64,000 nucleotides of DNA, from the NCBI RefSeq assembly GCF_001422405.1, contig NZ_LMMV01000002.1, positions 186,001-250,000 on the forward strand, given 5' to 3'. Positions 20,760 through 38,275 of the stretch are shown piece after piece. The stretch comes from Pseudorhodoferax sp. Leaf267. GTDB lineage: Bacteria > Pseudomonadota > Gammaproteobacteria > Burkholderiales > Burkholderiaceae_C. A model generated the notes under the pieces. It did not search any database. It was given only the letters and a program-made list of their open reading frames with translations, and was not told the DNA's origin. Position 1 is the stretch's first letter. Each line of letters opens with the position of its first letter. The translations under genes and the position numbers were made by a program.

Positions 20760-21401
20760 CTACAGGGCCGCGGTAAAGCCGCTCTGGAAATGCTTGCGCA
20801 TGCAGGCCATGGCGGCCTCGGGGTCGCGCCGGCGCAACGCCGCCAGCACGTCGGCATGCTCCTGCAGCGACTCGTCGACGCGGCCGGCCTTGTGCAGCGA
20901 GCTGATGCGCGCCAGCCGCATCAACTTGCGCAGGTCGTTGACCATCTGCTCGCGCCAGCGGTTGTTGGCCATGCCCAGGAGCCGCGCATGGAACTGCACG
21001 TTCAGGTCATAGAAGCGGTCGCTGTTGGGGCTGCCCTTGGCCGCTTCCAGTTGCGCGTGCAGGGCCTCGAGTTCGTCGAGCTGCTCGGGCGTGGCATCGC
21101 GCGCCACGGCGGCCGCCGCATCACCCTCGAGCAACCCCAGCAGGTGGTAGACATCGCGCAGGTCGGTTTCCGACACTTCGGTGACGTAGGCGCCGCGACG
21201 CACCTTCATCGTCACCAGGCCCTCTGCGGCCAGCACCTTCAACGCTTCGCGCAGTGGCGTGCGGCTGATGCCGTATTCCTCGGCCAGCTTCAGTTCGTCG
21301 ATCCAGCTGCCGGGCGCGAGTTCGCGGCTGAAGATGCGTTGCCGCAACAGTTCGGCCACCTCTTCATAGAGCGCACGGGGGGTCAGGGACACGACGGACA
21401 T
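20760..21401 (-). CDS. GntR-family (FCD domain) regulator of the methylmalonyl-CoA operon
   Basis: This 213-residue regulator has an N-terminal winged helix-turn-helix (LKLAEEYGISRTPLREALKVL, about residues 37-57) and an FCD ligand-binding domain. It is divergent from the mutase gene and shares a 140-bp AT-rich control region with it, so it most likely regulates propionyl-CoA/methylmalonyl-CoA metabolism. The ATG at 21401 gives the usual short N-terminus; an in-frame start at 21434 would overlap the mutase promoter elements and is less likely. Confidence 0.87.
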   Translation of the reverse strand: MSVVSLTPRALYEEVAELLRQRIFSRELAPGSWIDELKLAEEYGISRTPLREALKVLAAEGLVTMKVRRGAYVTEVSETDLRDVYHLLGLLEGDAAAAVARDATPEQLDELEALHAQLEAAKGSPNSDRFYDLNVQFHARLLGMANNRWREQMVNDLRKLMRLARISSLHKAGRVDESLQEHADVLAALRRRDPEAAMACMRKHFQSGFTAAL

Positions 21402-21425
21402 GTGAGAGACAGCTGAAACTGAGTT

Positions 21426-21455
21426 TTGAATCAATAATTATGAATGCCATATACT
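21426..21455 (+). promoter_or_regulatory. Promoter of the methylmalonyl-CoA operon
   Basis: TTGAAT (21426-21431) and TATACT (21450-21455) are spaced by 18 bp, a good sigma70 promoter reading toward the mutase. The predicted leader is about 80 nt. An imperfect inverted repeat (AATCA with TGAAT arms, 21430-21446) lies between the two elements and could be the operator of the divergent GntR protein. No cobalamin riboswitch-like structure is apparent in this short leader. Confidence 0.6.
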
Positions 21456-21541
21456 ACCAGCGCCTTGCCAACTACTGCACAGGCTGGCCGTCGCCAGTCT
21501 GGCGCTGGCACCTGATTCGATAGCTTTCCGGACGGTTCATC

Positions 21542-23705
<2,164 letters not shown>

Positions 23706-23707
<2 letters not shown>

Positions 23708-23724
23708 TTCGGTAATACCGTATT
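23706..23724. promoter_or_regulatory. Operator-like palindrome upstream of the RHH antitoxin
   Basis: A 19-bp near-perfect palindrome centred on A23715 (core CGGTA-A-TACCG, with flanking AAT and ATT, one mismatched pair) begins at the mutase stop codon. It ends 16 bp before the antitoxin ATG. Ribbon-helix-helix antitoxins autoregulate by binding such sites, so this is the predicted toxin-antitoxin operator inside the metabolic operon. Confidence 0.6.
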
Positions 23725-23740
23725 TCGCCAGGAGCTGACA

Positions 23741-24040
23741 ATGGCTGTTTCTGTTCGCATGGACCCCTTGATGGAAAAAGAGCTGGAGCTCGCCGCCAAG
23801 CGCAAGGGCGTCACCAAGTCGCAGTTCATCATCGATGCGGTGCAACACGCGTTGGGCCACCAAGACCCTTATGCGCTGCTTTTGAAGATCGAGGCAGAGG
23901 AGCAGGCATCACCCCGATACCAAGTCATGGAGAAGGCCTTTGCCAATGATCGCTTCCAAGGCGACCTGGGCGATTCCGATGCGGTGCGCACCTACATCCG
24001 CGACAAGCTGAAGAAGAAGCATGGCCTCGACGCTGGTTGA
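23741..24040 (+). CDS. Ribbon-helix-helix antitoxin of a PIN-domain module
   Basis: This 99-residue protein starts with a beta strand and two helices typical of the ribbon-helix-helix fold (AVSVRMDPLMEKELELAAKR then KSQFIIDAVQHAL). The charged C-terminal half would wrap the toxin. An AGGAG ribosome site lies 6 nt before the ATG. Its last 20 bases overlap the toxin gene, normal for such pairs. It follows the mutase stop by only 33 bp, and a palindrome at 23706-23724 is the likely operator. VapB- or CopG-type naming would need a family search. Confidence 0.82.
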   Translation: MAVSVRMDPLMEKELELAAKRKGVTKSQFIIDAVQHALGHQDPYALLLKIEAEEQASPRYQVMEKAFANDRFQGDLGDSDAVRTYIRDKLKKKHGLDAG

Positions 24041-24440
24041 TGCTGGCCCCATGGTGGCGGTGTTCGACCAGCACGAACCCCATTCCGCGCACTACCACGC
24101 ACTGTTCCAGCGTGCCGCCGCCGAGCGCTGGCGTCTGAGCACGACCTGGCCCTGCGTTGTAGAGGCGAGCCACTTGCTTGCTCCGGCGCGTCGATATGTG
24201 CTGCTGCGTTGGGTCGCTCAGGGCGGTGTCACGGTTTTTCCGTTCCAACAGGAGTCGCTCAGTGATTTCGTCGACCTGATGAAGCGCTACACCGAGCAGC
24301 CGCGCACTGAAATGGACCTGGCTGATGCCTCGCTGGTCTGCCTCGCCATGGACACCGGCGTGACGCGCATCATGACCACGGACCACCGCGACTTCTCGCG
24401 CTATCGCCTGCCCGACGGGCGCGCATTCGAAATCCTGTGA
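24021..24440 (+). CDS. PIN-domain ribonuclease toxin
   Basis: This 139-residue protein has the PIN-domain acidic pattern: D7 in [12 protein letters not shown], a glutamate in CVVEASHLL (about residue 49), and D residues in [14 protein letters not shown] and [11 protein letters not shown] (about 95-120). PIN toxins are Mg-dependent RNases that cleave tRNA or mRNA. The gene overlaps the antitoxin by 20 bp. Its TGA stop overlaps the GTG start of meaB (GTGA), so toxin and a metabolic chaperone are translationally linked. It is the VapC-like half of the module. Confidence 0.85.
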   Translation: MASTLVDAGPMVAVFDQHEPHSAHYHALFQRAAAERWRLSTTWPCVVEASHLLAPARRYVLLRWVAQGGVTVFPFQQESLSDFVDLMKRYTEQPRTEMDLADASLVCLAMDTGVTRIMTTDHRDFSRYRLPDGRAFEIL

Positions 24441-25456
24441 ACCGCATCCCCGCCGCCACTCCGTGGGCCGACGCCCTGCTGCACGGCACCGGCTCCGTGC
24501 AGCGCCGCGCCATCGCCAAGGCCATCACGCTGCTGGAATCGACCCGCGCCGACCACCGCGCGCAGGCCGACGACATGCTGACGGCGCTGCTGCCACACAC
24601 CGGCAAGGCCTTCCGCCTGGGCATCTCCGGCGTGCCCGGTGTCGGCAAGAGCACTTTCATCGAGGCGCTGGGGCTGTACCTGATCGGCCGCGACCACCGC
24701 GTGGCGGTGCTGACCATCGATCCATCCTCCACCGTCTCGGGCGGCTCGATTCTGGGCGACAAAACGCGCATGGAGATGCTGTCGGTGCACGAGCGCGCCT
24801 ATATCCGGCCCAGCCCGTCTTCCGGCACGCTGGGCGGCGTGGCCGAGAAAACGCGCGAGGCCATGCTGGTCTGCGAGGCCGCCGGCTACGACGTGGTCAT
24901 CGTCGAGACCGTGGGCGTGGGCCAGAGCGAGACGGCAGTGGCCGGCATGACCGACATGTTCGTGCTGCTGCAGCTGCCCAACGCCGGCGACGAATTGCAG
25001 GCCATCAAGAAGGGCGTGATGGAGATCGCCGACCTGGTCGTCATCAACAAGGCCGACATCGACCCCGACGCCGCCACGCGCGCGCAGGCGCAGATCACCT
25101 CGTCGCTGCGGCTGCTGGGCATGCATGGCAGTGGCGGCCACTCGCTGCACGACGAGAGCCTGTGGCGGCCCCGGGCCATGCAGCTCAGCGCGCTGCGCAA
25201 CGAGGGCGTGGACCGCTTTTGGGAGAAGGTGACGCAGTTTCGCGGCCTGCAGACCGCCAACGGCCGGCTGGAAACGCGGCGCCAGAAGCAGGCGCTGGCC
25301 TGGATGTGGGAGCGCATCGAGACCGGCCTGAAGCAGGCCTTTCGCAGCCATCCGCAGGTGCGTGAAGAACTGCCCGCGATGTTGGCTGCAGTGACCGAAG
25401 GCCGCATCGCCGCATCCACGGCGGCGCGCCAGCTGCTGGCCGCCGCATCGAATTGA
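24437..25456 (+). CDS. meaB: Methylmalonyl-CoA mutase-associated GTPase MeaB
   Basis: This 339-residue G3E P-loop GTPase has Walker [10 protein letters not shown] (about residue 60), TIDPSS, the switch motif ETVGVGQSE and the base-recognition NKAD. It loads and protects adenosylcobalamin on methylmalonyl-CoA mutase. The start codon is GTG at 24437, which overlaps the toxin stop by four bases; there is no closer ATG consistent with the family N-terminus. Normally meaB follows the mutase directly; here a toxin-antitoxin pair separates them. Confidence 0.94.
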   Translation: MNRIPAATPWADALLHGTGSVQRRAIAKAITLLESTRADHRAQADDMLTALLPHTGKAFRLGISGVPGVGKSTFIEALGLYLIGRDHRVAVLTIDPSSTVSGGSILGDKTRMEMLSVHERAYIRPSPSSGTLGGVAEKTREAMLVCEAAGYDVVIVETVGVGQSETAVAGMTDMFVLLQLPNAGDELQAIKKGVMEIADLVVINKADIDPDAATRAQAQITSSLRLLGMHGSGGHSLHDESLWRPRAMQLSALRNEGVDRFWEKVTQFRGLQTANGRLETRRQKQALAWMWERIETGLKQAFRSHPQVREELPAMLAAVTEGRIAASTAARQLLAAASN

Positions 25457-25483
25457 AGAAGACACAAGCCAACGAGGACCGAC

Positions 25484-27016
<1,533 letters not shown>

Positions 27017-27049
27017 GTGTCCAAGTCAATGGTTCATATTTGACCTGTA

Positions 27050-27068
27050 AAACCTGTTTTTGAGGTTT
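27050..27068. promoter_or_regulatory. Inverted repeat upstream of hipB-like gene
   Basis: AAACCT (27050-27055) and AGGTTT (27063-27068) form a perfect 6-bp inverted repeat with a 7-bp spacer, in an abruptly AT-rich 76-bp gap after pccB. HipB-type repressors bind short inverted repeats of this layout (different sequence). It is the likely operator, with a promoter of the module probably nearby. Confidence 0.5.
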
Positions 27069-27092
27069 AATTGTTCTTTTTGGAGCAGTTGA

Positions 27093-27416
27093 GTGCTGGA
27101 GCTTCAGACCCCGGATGCGATCTGCCAGATGCTGGGCGAGCGCGTGCGCGCCCTGCGGCTGGCGCGCAACCTTTCGCAGCAGGAGCTGGCCGACAGAGCG
27201 GGCGCGTCGCTGTCCACCATCCGGCGCTTCGAGGCCAGCGGGCAGGGCAGCATGCTGCTGATGGTGCAGCTGGCCCAGGCCCTGCAGGCCAGCGACGGCC
27301 TGCAGCATTTGCTGACGCTGCCGACACGCAGCATCGCCGAGGCCGAGGCGGCCGTGCAGCTGTCCACGCGCCAACGCGCACGCAAGCCGCGCCAGCCGCA
27401 GCGTTCCGGCGGGTGA
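27093..27416 (+). CDS. hipB: HipB-like XRE-family antitoxin/regulator
   Basis: This 107-residue protein has a Cro/C1-type helix-turn-helix at about residues 12-65 (ALRLARNLSQQELADRAGAS) and a basic tail (RQRARKPRQPQRSGG). The start codon is GTG at 27093 with GGAG 7 nt upstream. HipB proteins repress their operon and neutralise the HipA kinase. It is immediately followed by the hipA-like gene. The pair is inserted between pccB and pccA. Confidence 0.8.
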   Translation: MLELQTPDAICQMLGERVRALRLARNLSQQELADRAGASLSTIRRFEASGQGSMLLMVQLAQALQASDGLQHLLTLPTRSIAEAEAAVQLSTRQRARKPRQPQRSGG

Positions 27417-27421
27417 AGACC

Positions 27422-28689
27422 ATGGCCGGCATCACGCGCCTGAACGTCCGCTACCTCGGCTGGGGCGAGGACTGGGTGCTGGGCACGTTGGCCGAGGTCA
27501 GGGCCGCTTGCTGTTCGAGTACTCGCCACAGGCTGTGGAGCGTGGGCTGGAGTTCTCGCCTCTGCGCGTGCCGCTGCCAAGTGCGGGCGCGGTGCAGCAG
27601 GCCTACAGTGGGCCGGCGCACTTCCATGGGCTGCCCGGCTTCATTGCCGACAGCCTGCCGGATGGCTGGGGCATGCTGCTGATGGACCGCGCCTTGCGCA
27701 AGGCCGGCCGAAATCCGCATGCGGTGTCGGTGCTGGAGCGGTTGGCCATCGTCGGCCATTCGGCCATCGGTGCGCTGGCGTTCGAGCCCAGCGATCCGCT
27801 GGAGGCCGAGGAGGCCGGCATCGTGCGGATCGCCGAGTTGGCGCGCGAAGTGCAGGCCGTGGCGGCCGATGACGAAGAGCACAGCAGCAGCGAGCAACTG
27901 CGCCGCCTGCTGCTGCTCGGTGGCTCGCCGCAAGGCGCGCGGCCCAAGGCCTTGCTGCGCTGGCAGCGCGCGCAGAACCAGTTCGGCTCCGCACACGCGG
28001 CCGCGGGCGAACCCTGGTTGCTGAAGTTTCCCGCGCGTGGCGAGCATGCGGAGGTCTGCGCGCTGGAGATGTTCTACGCGCGGCTGGCCCGTGCGGGCGG
28101 CATAGACATGCCCGAGGCCGCGTTCTTCCCCCTGGGCGCTAGGCAAGCGGCCTTCGGCGTGCGTCGCTTCGACCGCGTGGACGTCGATGGCGCCGAACAG
28201 CGCGCGCCGCTGCTCAGCATGGCCGCGCTGCTGGATGCCGACTACCGTTTGCCCGCGCTCGACTACGAGACCGTGCTGCTGGCCACCGCCCGCGTGACCG
28301 GCGACTACCGCGAGACGCTCAAGGCCTTCGAGCGTTGCGTGTTCAACGTGCTCACGCACAACCGCGACGACCACGCCAAGAACTTCGCGTTCCGCATGGA
28401 GTTTGATGGGCGCTGGCGCCTGTCGCCGGCCTTCGACCTGAGCTTCAGCCAAGGCCCTGGCGGCCAGCACAGCACCAGCGTGGCAGGCGAAGGCGCAGCG
28501 CCGGGCCGCGCTGAACTGCTACGGGTCGCGCGGCGCGGCTGCATCAAGGACAGGGACGCGCAGGCCTGCCTGGCGCATTGGATGGAAGTGTTGCAGCCGC
28601 AACTTGAACTGTTGAATGACCTGCCCATCCGGCAGACGACGCTGCACACCGTGCGCGCCACGTTGGCGCGCGTGTGGCAGCGGCTTTGA
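27422..28689 (+). pseudogene. hipA: HipA-like serine/threonine kinase toxin with an apparent N-terminal frameshift
   Basis: The HipA family N-terminus (MAGITRLNVRYLGWGEDWVLG) is encoded from 27422 in one frame and continues in another from about 27500. Restoring one base near 27499 (GTC-CAG instead of GTCAG) would join them. The remainder is intact: nucleotide-binding loop GGSPQGARPKALL, catalytic LTHNRDDHAKN and metal-binding FDLSFS. HipA kinases phosphorylate aminoacyl-tRNA synthetases. If the lesion is real, only a form starting at TTG 27508 and lacking about 29 residues could be made. It ends 20 bp before pccA. Confidence 0.75.
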
Positions 28690-28709
28690 TTGATCGAAAA
28701 GAGGTAAGC

Positions 28710-30758
<2,049 letters not shown>

Positions 30759-30769
30759 AGGAAGCCACC

Positions 30770-31249
30770 ATGAGCCAACGACCATTCCGCGTGCTGGGCA
30801 TCCAGCAGATCGCCATCGGCGGGCCCGACAAGCAACGCCTGCAGAAGCTGTGGGTGCAGATGCTGGGGCTGACGGTGACCGGAACCTTCCGCAGCGAGAG
30901 CGAGAACGTGGACGAGGACATCTGCGCCATCGGCAGCGGGCCCTACAAGGTCGAGGTCGACCTCATGCAGCCGCTGGACCCGGACAGGAAACCCGCCGTC
31001 CACACCACGCCGCTGAACCATGTGGGCCTGTGGATCGACGACCTGCCCAAGGCGGTGGAATGGCTCACGGCGCAGGGCGTGCGCTTTGCGCCGGGCGGCA
31101 TCCGCAAAGGGGCGGCCGGCTACGACATTTGCTTCCTGCACCCCAAGGCGAACGAGGCCTTCCCGATCGCGGGCGAAGGCGTGCTGATCGAACTGGTGCA
31201 GGCACCTCCCGAGGTGGCCGCGGCCCTGGCGCTGGGCACGGCGGCCTGA
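30770..31249 (+). CDS. VOC-family protein, candidate methylmalonyl-CoA epimerase
   Basis: This 159-residue protein has two glyoxalase-type repeats. [10 protein letters not shown] (His) and VLIELVQ (Glu) match two metal ligands of methylmalonyl-CoA epimerase, but the first ligand position of the family (usually DHI) reads QQI. The gene begins 11 bp after pccA and closes the propionyl-CoA operon, which otherwise lacks an epimerase between the carboxylase and the mutase. The role is therefore inferred from position; a lactoylglutathione-lyase-like activity is the alternative. Its stop codon abuts the convergent kinase stop. Confidence 0.65.
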   Translation: MSQRPFRVLGIQQIAIGGPDKQRLQKLWVQMLGLTVTGTFRSESENVDEDICAIGSGPYKVEVDLMQPLDPDRKPAVHTTPLNHVGLWIDDLPKAVEWLTAQGVRFAPGGIRKGAAGYDICFLHPKANEAFPIAGEGVLIELVQAPPEVAAALALGTAA

Positions 31250-33877
<2,628 letters not shown>

Positions 33878-33895
33878 GGCAGGGATGGCGGCCTC

Positions 33896-34396
33896 CTATT
33901 GCACCTGCAACTGGTTCAGCTGCCAGGCCGAGCGGTTGTAGTAGATCTCGGCCTTCAGCTCGGGCTTGCTGTCGTACGGGTAGACGATGAACAGCGGCCC
34001 CTTCTCGCGCACCGACATGGGCTTGTCGTTCATGAGCCGGGCCACGATGACGTCGTGCTGCGTCACGTCGTTGAACGGGATCTCGGTGCGGTAGTCGTTC
34101 AGGGCCACCGCCACGATCTTGCTGCCCCTGATGCCGGCCATGGCCAGCACGTCGCGCAGCAGCGGGCCGGTGAAGCGCACGGGCTCGGTGTACCAGGGGG
34201 TGTGCGTCGTGAAGCTGTGTTGCGGCAGGCTCTCCAGCATCTTCATGTCGAACGCCGTGCGAGGGCCGGCACCGGGCCTGCCTCCCACGGTCAGCACCAC
34301 ATCGCCCGTGGGTTTGGGCTGCGCGCGCGCCATCCCCCAGCCCAGGCAGCACAGCAACAGCATGCGACGTCGCAGCATAGGCACGGGTCGGGCCAT
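33896..34396 (-). CDS. Periplasmic molybdopterin-dependent oxidoreductase-fold protein
   Basis: This 166-residue protein has a signal peptide (RRRMLLLCCLGWGMARAQ) followed by a sulfite-oxidase-like fold fragment (FTGPLLRDVLAMAGIRG, VALNDYRTEIPFND, LFIVYPYD). The family is annotated as molybdopterin-binding, but such short members lack the rest of the enzyme and may be ligand-binding. It is directly upstream of the hybrid kinase with 18 bp between stop and kinase start, suggesting that it supplies a periplasmic signal to that sensor. The ATG at 34396 has GGGAG 6 nt upstream. Confidence 0.7.
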   Translation of the reverse strand: MARPVPMLRRRMLLLCCLGWGMARAQPKPTGDVVLTVGGRPGAGPRTAFDMKMLESLPQHSFTTHTPWYTEPVRFTGPLLRDVLAMAGIRGSKIVAVALNDYRTEIPFNDVTQHDVIVARLMNDKPMSVREKGPLFIVYPYDSKPELKAEIYYNRSAWQLNQLQVQ

Positions 34397-34624
34397 GGTC
34401 ATCTCCCGGGTGAGAACTGTCCACCGGTTCGTGGACAGAGTTGTGATCATTCCGCACTATAGCTACAAGGCAGCCATTTGCGGATGGGTGAGCCGATCGC
34501 CGGAGGGCCGGCCTGCACGGGCGGTGGATGCGGGATTTACCGTAGCGCTGGCCGCAATCGCCCGCGTAGACTGCCCCGACCGCTCGGTCGGCTATGGAAG
34601 CCGGCACGGGACAAGGAGACAAGA

Positions 34625-36452
34625 TTGCAGCCAACGCAAGCAGCCAGCCCTTCCTACTTCCACAAAGTCGTCGACTGCCAGTGGGCCTGCCCCGCCCACA
34701 CCCCCGTTCCCGAGTACATCCGCCTGATCGGCCAGGGCCGCTATGCCGACGCCTACATGGTCAACTGGGTGTCGAACGTATTCCCCGGCATCCTGGGCCG
34801 AACCTGCGACCGCCCTTGCGAGCCCGCCTGCCGGCGCGGCCGCGTGGAGGAGGGCAGCAGCGAGCAGCCCGAGCCCGTGGCCATCTGCCGCTTGAAGCGG
34901 GTGGCGGCCGACATGAAGGGCGACGTGGCCCGACGCATGCCCCCGGTCGCTCCGCGCAACGGCAAGCGTGTGGCCTGCATCGGCGCCGGCCCCTCGTCGC
35001 TGACGGTGGCGCGCGACCTGGCGCCGCTGGGCTACGAGGTCACGGTGTTCGATGGCGAGGCCAAGGCTGGCGGCTTCATCCGCACGCAGATCCCGCGCTT
35101 CCGGCTGCCCGAGGAAGTGATCGATGAGGAGACCGGCTACATCCTCGACCTGGGCGTGCAGTTCCGCAGCGGTGAGCGCATCGCCTCCATGGCCACGCTG
35201 CTGGCGCAGGGCTACGGCGCCGTGTTCGTGGGCTGCGGTGCACCCCGCGGGCGCGACCTGGACCTGCCGGGCCGCCAACAGGCCGCGGCGCACATCCACA
35301 TCGGCATCGACTGGCTGGCTTCGGTCTCGTTCGGCCATGTGACGCAGGTGGGCAGGCGCGTGATCGTGCTGGGCGGCGGCAATACCGCGATGGACTGCTG
35401 CCGCTCGGCGCGCCGGTTGGGCGGTGAGGACGTCAAGGTCATCGTGCGCAGCGGCTTCGACGAGATGAAGGCTTCCCCCTGGGAGAAGGAAGACGCGCAG
35501 CACGAAGGCATCCCGTTCCTGAACTACCACGTGCCCAAAAGTTTCGAGCATGTGGATGGCCGGCTCACGGGCATGACCTTCGAGCGCGTGCGTGCCGAGC
35601 GCGACGCCGATGGCCAGCGCCGCCTGGTGCCGACCGGCGAGCCCGACGTGCTGATCCCCTGCGACGAGGTGCTGATCGCGGTGGGCCAGGAGAACGCCTT
35701 CCCCTGGATCGAGCGCGACTGCGGCATCGCGTTCGACCGCCATGGCCTGCCGGTGCTGAACGGCAACAGCTTCCAGTCGAGCCTGCCGCATGTCTTCTTC
35801 GGCGGCGACGCGGCGCTGGGGCCCAAGAACATCATCACTGCGGTGGCGCACGGCCATGAGGCAGCGGTGTCGATCGACCGCTACCTGCACGGAGAGGACG
35901 TGCTGCGCCGGCCGCCGCCCGCCCATAACCTGATGTCCACCAAGATGGGCATCCACGAGTGGAGCTACGACAACGCGACCTCGCTGGACGAACGCTTCCA
36001 GGTGCCCTGGGCGCAGGCCGAGATCGCGCTGGCCAGCATCCGCGTGGAGGTGGAACTGGGCTTCGACGCCGCCACCGCGTTCAAGGAGGCCAGCCGCTGC
36101 CTGAACTGCGACGTGCAGACCGTGTTCACGCAGGAGGCCTGCATCGAGTGCGACGCCTGCATGGACATCTGCCCCATGGACTGCATCAGTTTCACGCCCG
36201 ATGGCGACGAGGCCGACTTGCGCCAGCGGCTCAAGGCACCGGCCACCAACCTGGCGCAAGACCTGTATGTGTCGGCCCCGCTCAAGACCGGCCGCGTGAT
36301 GGCCAAGGACGAAGACTTGTGCCTGCATTGCGGCCTGTGCGCCGAGCGGCTGCCCCACGGGGGCCTGGGACATGCAAAAGTTCCTGCTCAAGACCGCGCA
36401 GGCCGGCCCGGCCAGTCGTGACGCGGCGGCCCGCAAGGCGGTGGCCGCATGA
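34625..36452 (+). CDS. korC: FAD/NADPH oxidoreductase subunit with C-terminal ferredoxin domain (korC-like), apparent 3' frameshift
   Basis: This GltD-like subunit has N-terminal cysteines for Fe-S clusters (DCQWACPAHTPVPEY, RTCDRPCEPACRRG), an FAD loop (CIGAGPSSLTVARD), an NADPH loop (VLGGGNTAMDCCRSARRLGG) and a C-terminal two-cluster ferredoxin. As written the frame ends at 36421. Removing one G at 36348-36349 restores the last motif (CLHCGLCAERCP) and extends to TGA at 36450-36452, overlapping the next ATG. A TTG start at 34625 has AAGGAG 6 nt upstream. It probably moves electrons between the 2-oxoacid oxidoreductase and NADP(H), as described for Azoarcus/Thauera KorC. Confidence 0.8.
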
Positions 36453-38275
36453 CGCAGCCCATCACCGGGATCAACGACTTCGTCGTCAAGTTCGCCAACG
36501 TGAACGGCTCGGGTTCGGCCTCGGCCAACGAGCTGTTCGCCAAGGCCATCCTGCGCATGGGCGTGCCGGTCAGCCCGCGCAATATCTTCCCGAGCAACAT
36601 CCAGGGCCTGCCCACCTGGTACGAGGTGCGCGTGACCGAAGCCGGCCATTTGGGCCGCCGCGGCGGTATCGACATGATGGTCGCCATGAACCCGCAGACC
36701 TGGGACGCCGATGTGGCCGAGATCGAGCCCGGCGGCTACCTGTTCTACGACAGCACCCGGCCCGTGCCGGCGAACAAGCTGCGCAGCGACATCCAGGTGA
36801 TCGGCATGCCGCTTACCGAGATCGCCAACGCCGTCTATTCCGACCCGCGCCAGCGCCAGCTGTTCAAGAACATCATCTACGTGGGTGCGCTGTCGGTGCT
36901 GCTGGACATCGAGGCCGAAGTCATCGAGCAGTTGTTCGGCGAGCAATACAAGGGCAAGGAGAAGCTGCTGGACTCCAACGTGCGCGCGCTCCACCTGGGC
37001 CGCGATTTCGCACGCGAGCATCTGCAGGCGCCGCTACCCATCCGCGTGCGGCGTGCCGACCGCGTAGGCCAGAAGATCTTCGTGGACGGCAACAGCGCCG
37101 CCGCGCTGGGCTGCGTGTACGGCGGCGCCACGGTGGCAGCCTGGTACCCCATCACACCGTCTTCATCCGTCGCCGAGGCCTTCCAGTCCTACTGCGCCAA
37201 GTTCCGCGTGGACCAGGACACCGGCGAGCGCCGCTACGCCATCATGCAGGCCGAGGACGAGATCGCCTCCATCGGCATGGTGGTGGGCGCGGGCTGGAAC
37301 GGCGCGCGCGCGTTCACGGCCACCTCGGGCCCCGGCGTGTCGCTCATGACCGAGTTCATCGGCCTGGCATATTTCGCCGAAATTCCGGTCACCATCATCA
37401 ACGTGCAGCGTGGCGGCCCCTCCACCGGCATGCCCACGCGCACGCAGCAGGCCGACATCCTGGCCTGCGCCTATGCCTCGCATGGCGACACCAAGCATGT
37501 GCTGCTGTTCCCCGAAGACCCGCGCGAGTGCTTCGAGCATGCGGCAGCCGCGCTGGACCTGGCCGACCGCCTGCAGACACCGGTGTTCGTGATGACCGAC
37601 CTGGACATCGGCATGAACCAGCGCCTGTGCGAGCCATTCGTGTGGGAGGAAGGGCGCGACTACGACCGCGGCAAGGTCATGACGGCCGAGGAGCTGGAGG
37701 CCGGCCGCGACTTCGGCCGCTACAAGGACGTGGACGGAGACGGCATCCCCTGGCGCACGCTGCCCGGCACGCATGCCAGCCGAGGCAGCTACTTCACGCG
37801 CGGCACCACGCGCGACGCCTATGCGCGCTATTCCGAGCGCGGGCCCGACTACATCTACAACGTCGAGCGGCTGCAGCGCAAGTTCGCTAAGGCGGCCGAC
37901 CTGGTGCCTGGGCCGGTGTTGAAGCCGGCTGACGGGTCGACCCGGTTCGGCGTGCTGTATTTCGGCTCGACCAGCCCGGCCCTGGACGAGGCCCTGCAGA
38001 TGCTGGCCGAGGCCGGCACGCAGCTGGACGCGATGCGGCTCAGGGCCTTTCCGTTCCCGGCCGCCGTGGCGCGCTTCATCGCCGAGCACGACAAGGTCTT
38101 CGTGGTCGAGCAGAACCGCGACGCGCAGATGCGCAGCCTGCTCGTCAACGAGCTCGACGCCGACCCGGCGCGCCTGGTGCGCGTGCTGCATTTCGACGGT
38201 ACGCCGATCACGGCGCGCTTCATCGCGCAGGCCATCACTGCCAACCTGCAACCCGCCCTGGAGGCCGCGGCATGA
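36449..38275 (+). CDS. korA: 2-oxoacid:acceptor oxidoreductase subunit alpha (fused gamma and alpha domains)
   Basis: This 608-residue subunit begins with the gamma domain (FANVNGSGSASANELFAKAI, about 1-200), followed by the pyrimidine-type alpha domain with AAWYPITPSSSVAEAF at about 230, TSGPGVSLMTEFIGLA and a TK-C-like region. Together with the beta subunit it oxidatively decarboxylates a 2-oxoacid to acyl-CoA, transferring electrons to ferredoxin. The gamma-alpha order matches 2-oxoglutarate-type KorA proteins. It overlaps the restored korC end and the korB start (ATGA at 38272), so the three are tightly coupled. Confidence 0.9.
   Translation: MTQPITGINDFVVKFANVNGSGSASANELFAKAILRMGVPVSPRNIFPSNIQGLPTWYEVRVTEAGHLGRRGGIDMMVAMNPQTWDADVAEIEPGGYLFYDSTRPVPANKLRSDIQVIGMPLTEIANAVYSDPRQRQLFKNIIYVGALSVLLDIEAEVIEQLFGEQYKGKEKLLDSNVRALHLGRDFAREHLQAPLPIRVRRADRVGQKIFVDGNSAAALGCVYGGATVAAWYPITPSSSVAEAFQSYCAKFRVDQDTGERRYAIMQAEDEIASIGMVVGAGWNGARAFTATSGPGVSLMTEFIGLAYFAEIPVTIINVQRGGPSTGMPTRTQQADILACAYASHGDTKHVLLFPEDPRECFEHAAAALDLADRLQTPVFVMTDLDIGMNQRLCEPFVWEEGRDYDRGKVMTAEELEAGRDFGRYKDVDGDGIPWRTLPGTHASRGSYFTRGTTRDAYARYSERGPDYIYNVERLQRKFAKAADLVPGPVLKPADGSTRFGVLYFGSTSPALDEALQMLAEAGTQLDAMRLRAFPFPAAVARFIAEHDKVFVVEQNRDAQMRSLLVNELDADPARLVRVLHFDGTPITARFIAQAITANLQPALEAAA

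Noticed and set aside
21402-21541. Cobalamin riboswitch before the mutase
   Set aside because: The predicted leader is only about 80 nt and lacks a B12-box-like sequence; the region looks like a GntR-controlled promoter.
34397-34624. Promoter pair between the SUOX-fold gene and korC
   Set aside because: TTGTGA and TATAGC occur but are only 11 bp apart; no properly spaced elements were found in this 228-bp gap.
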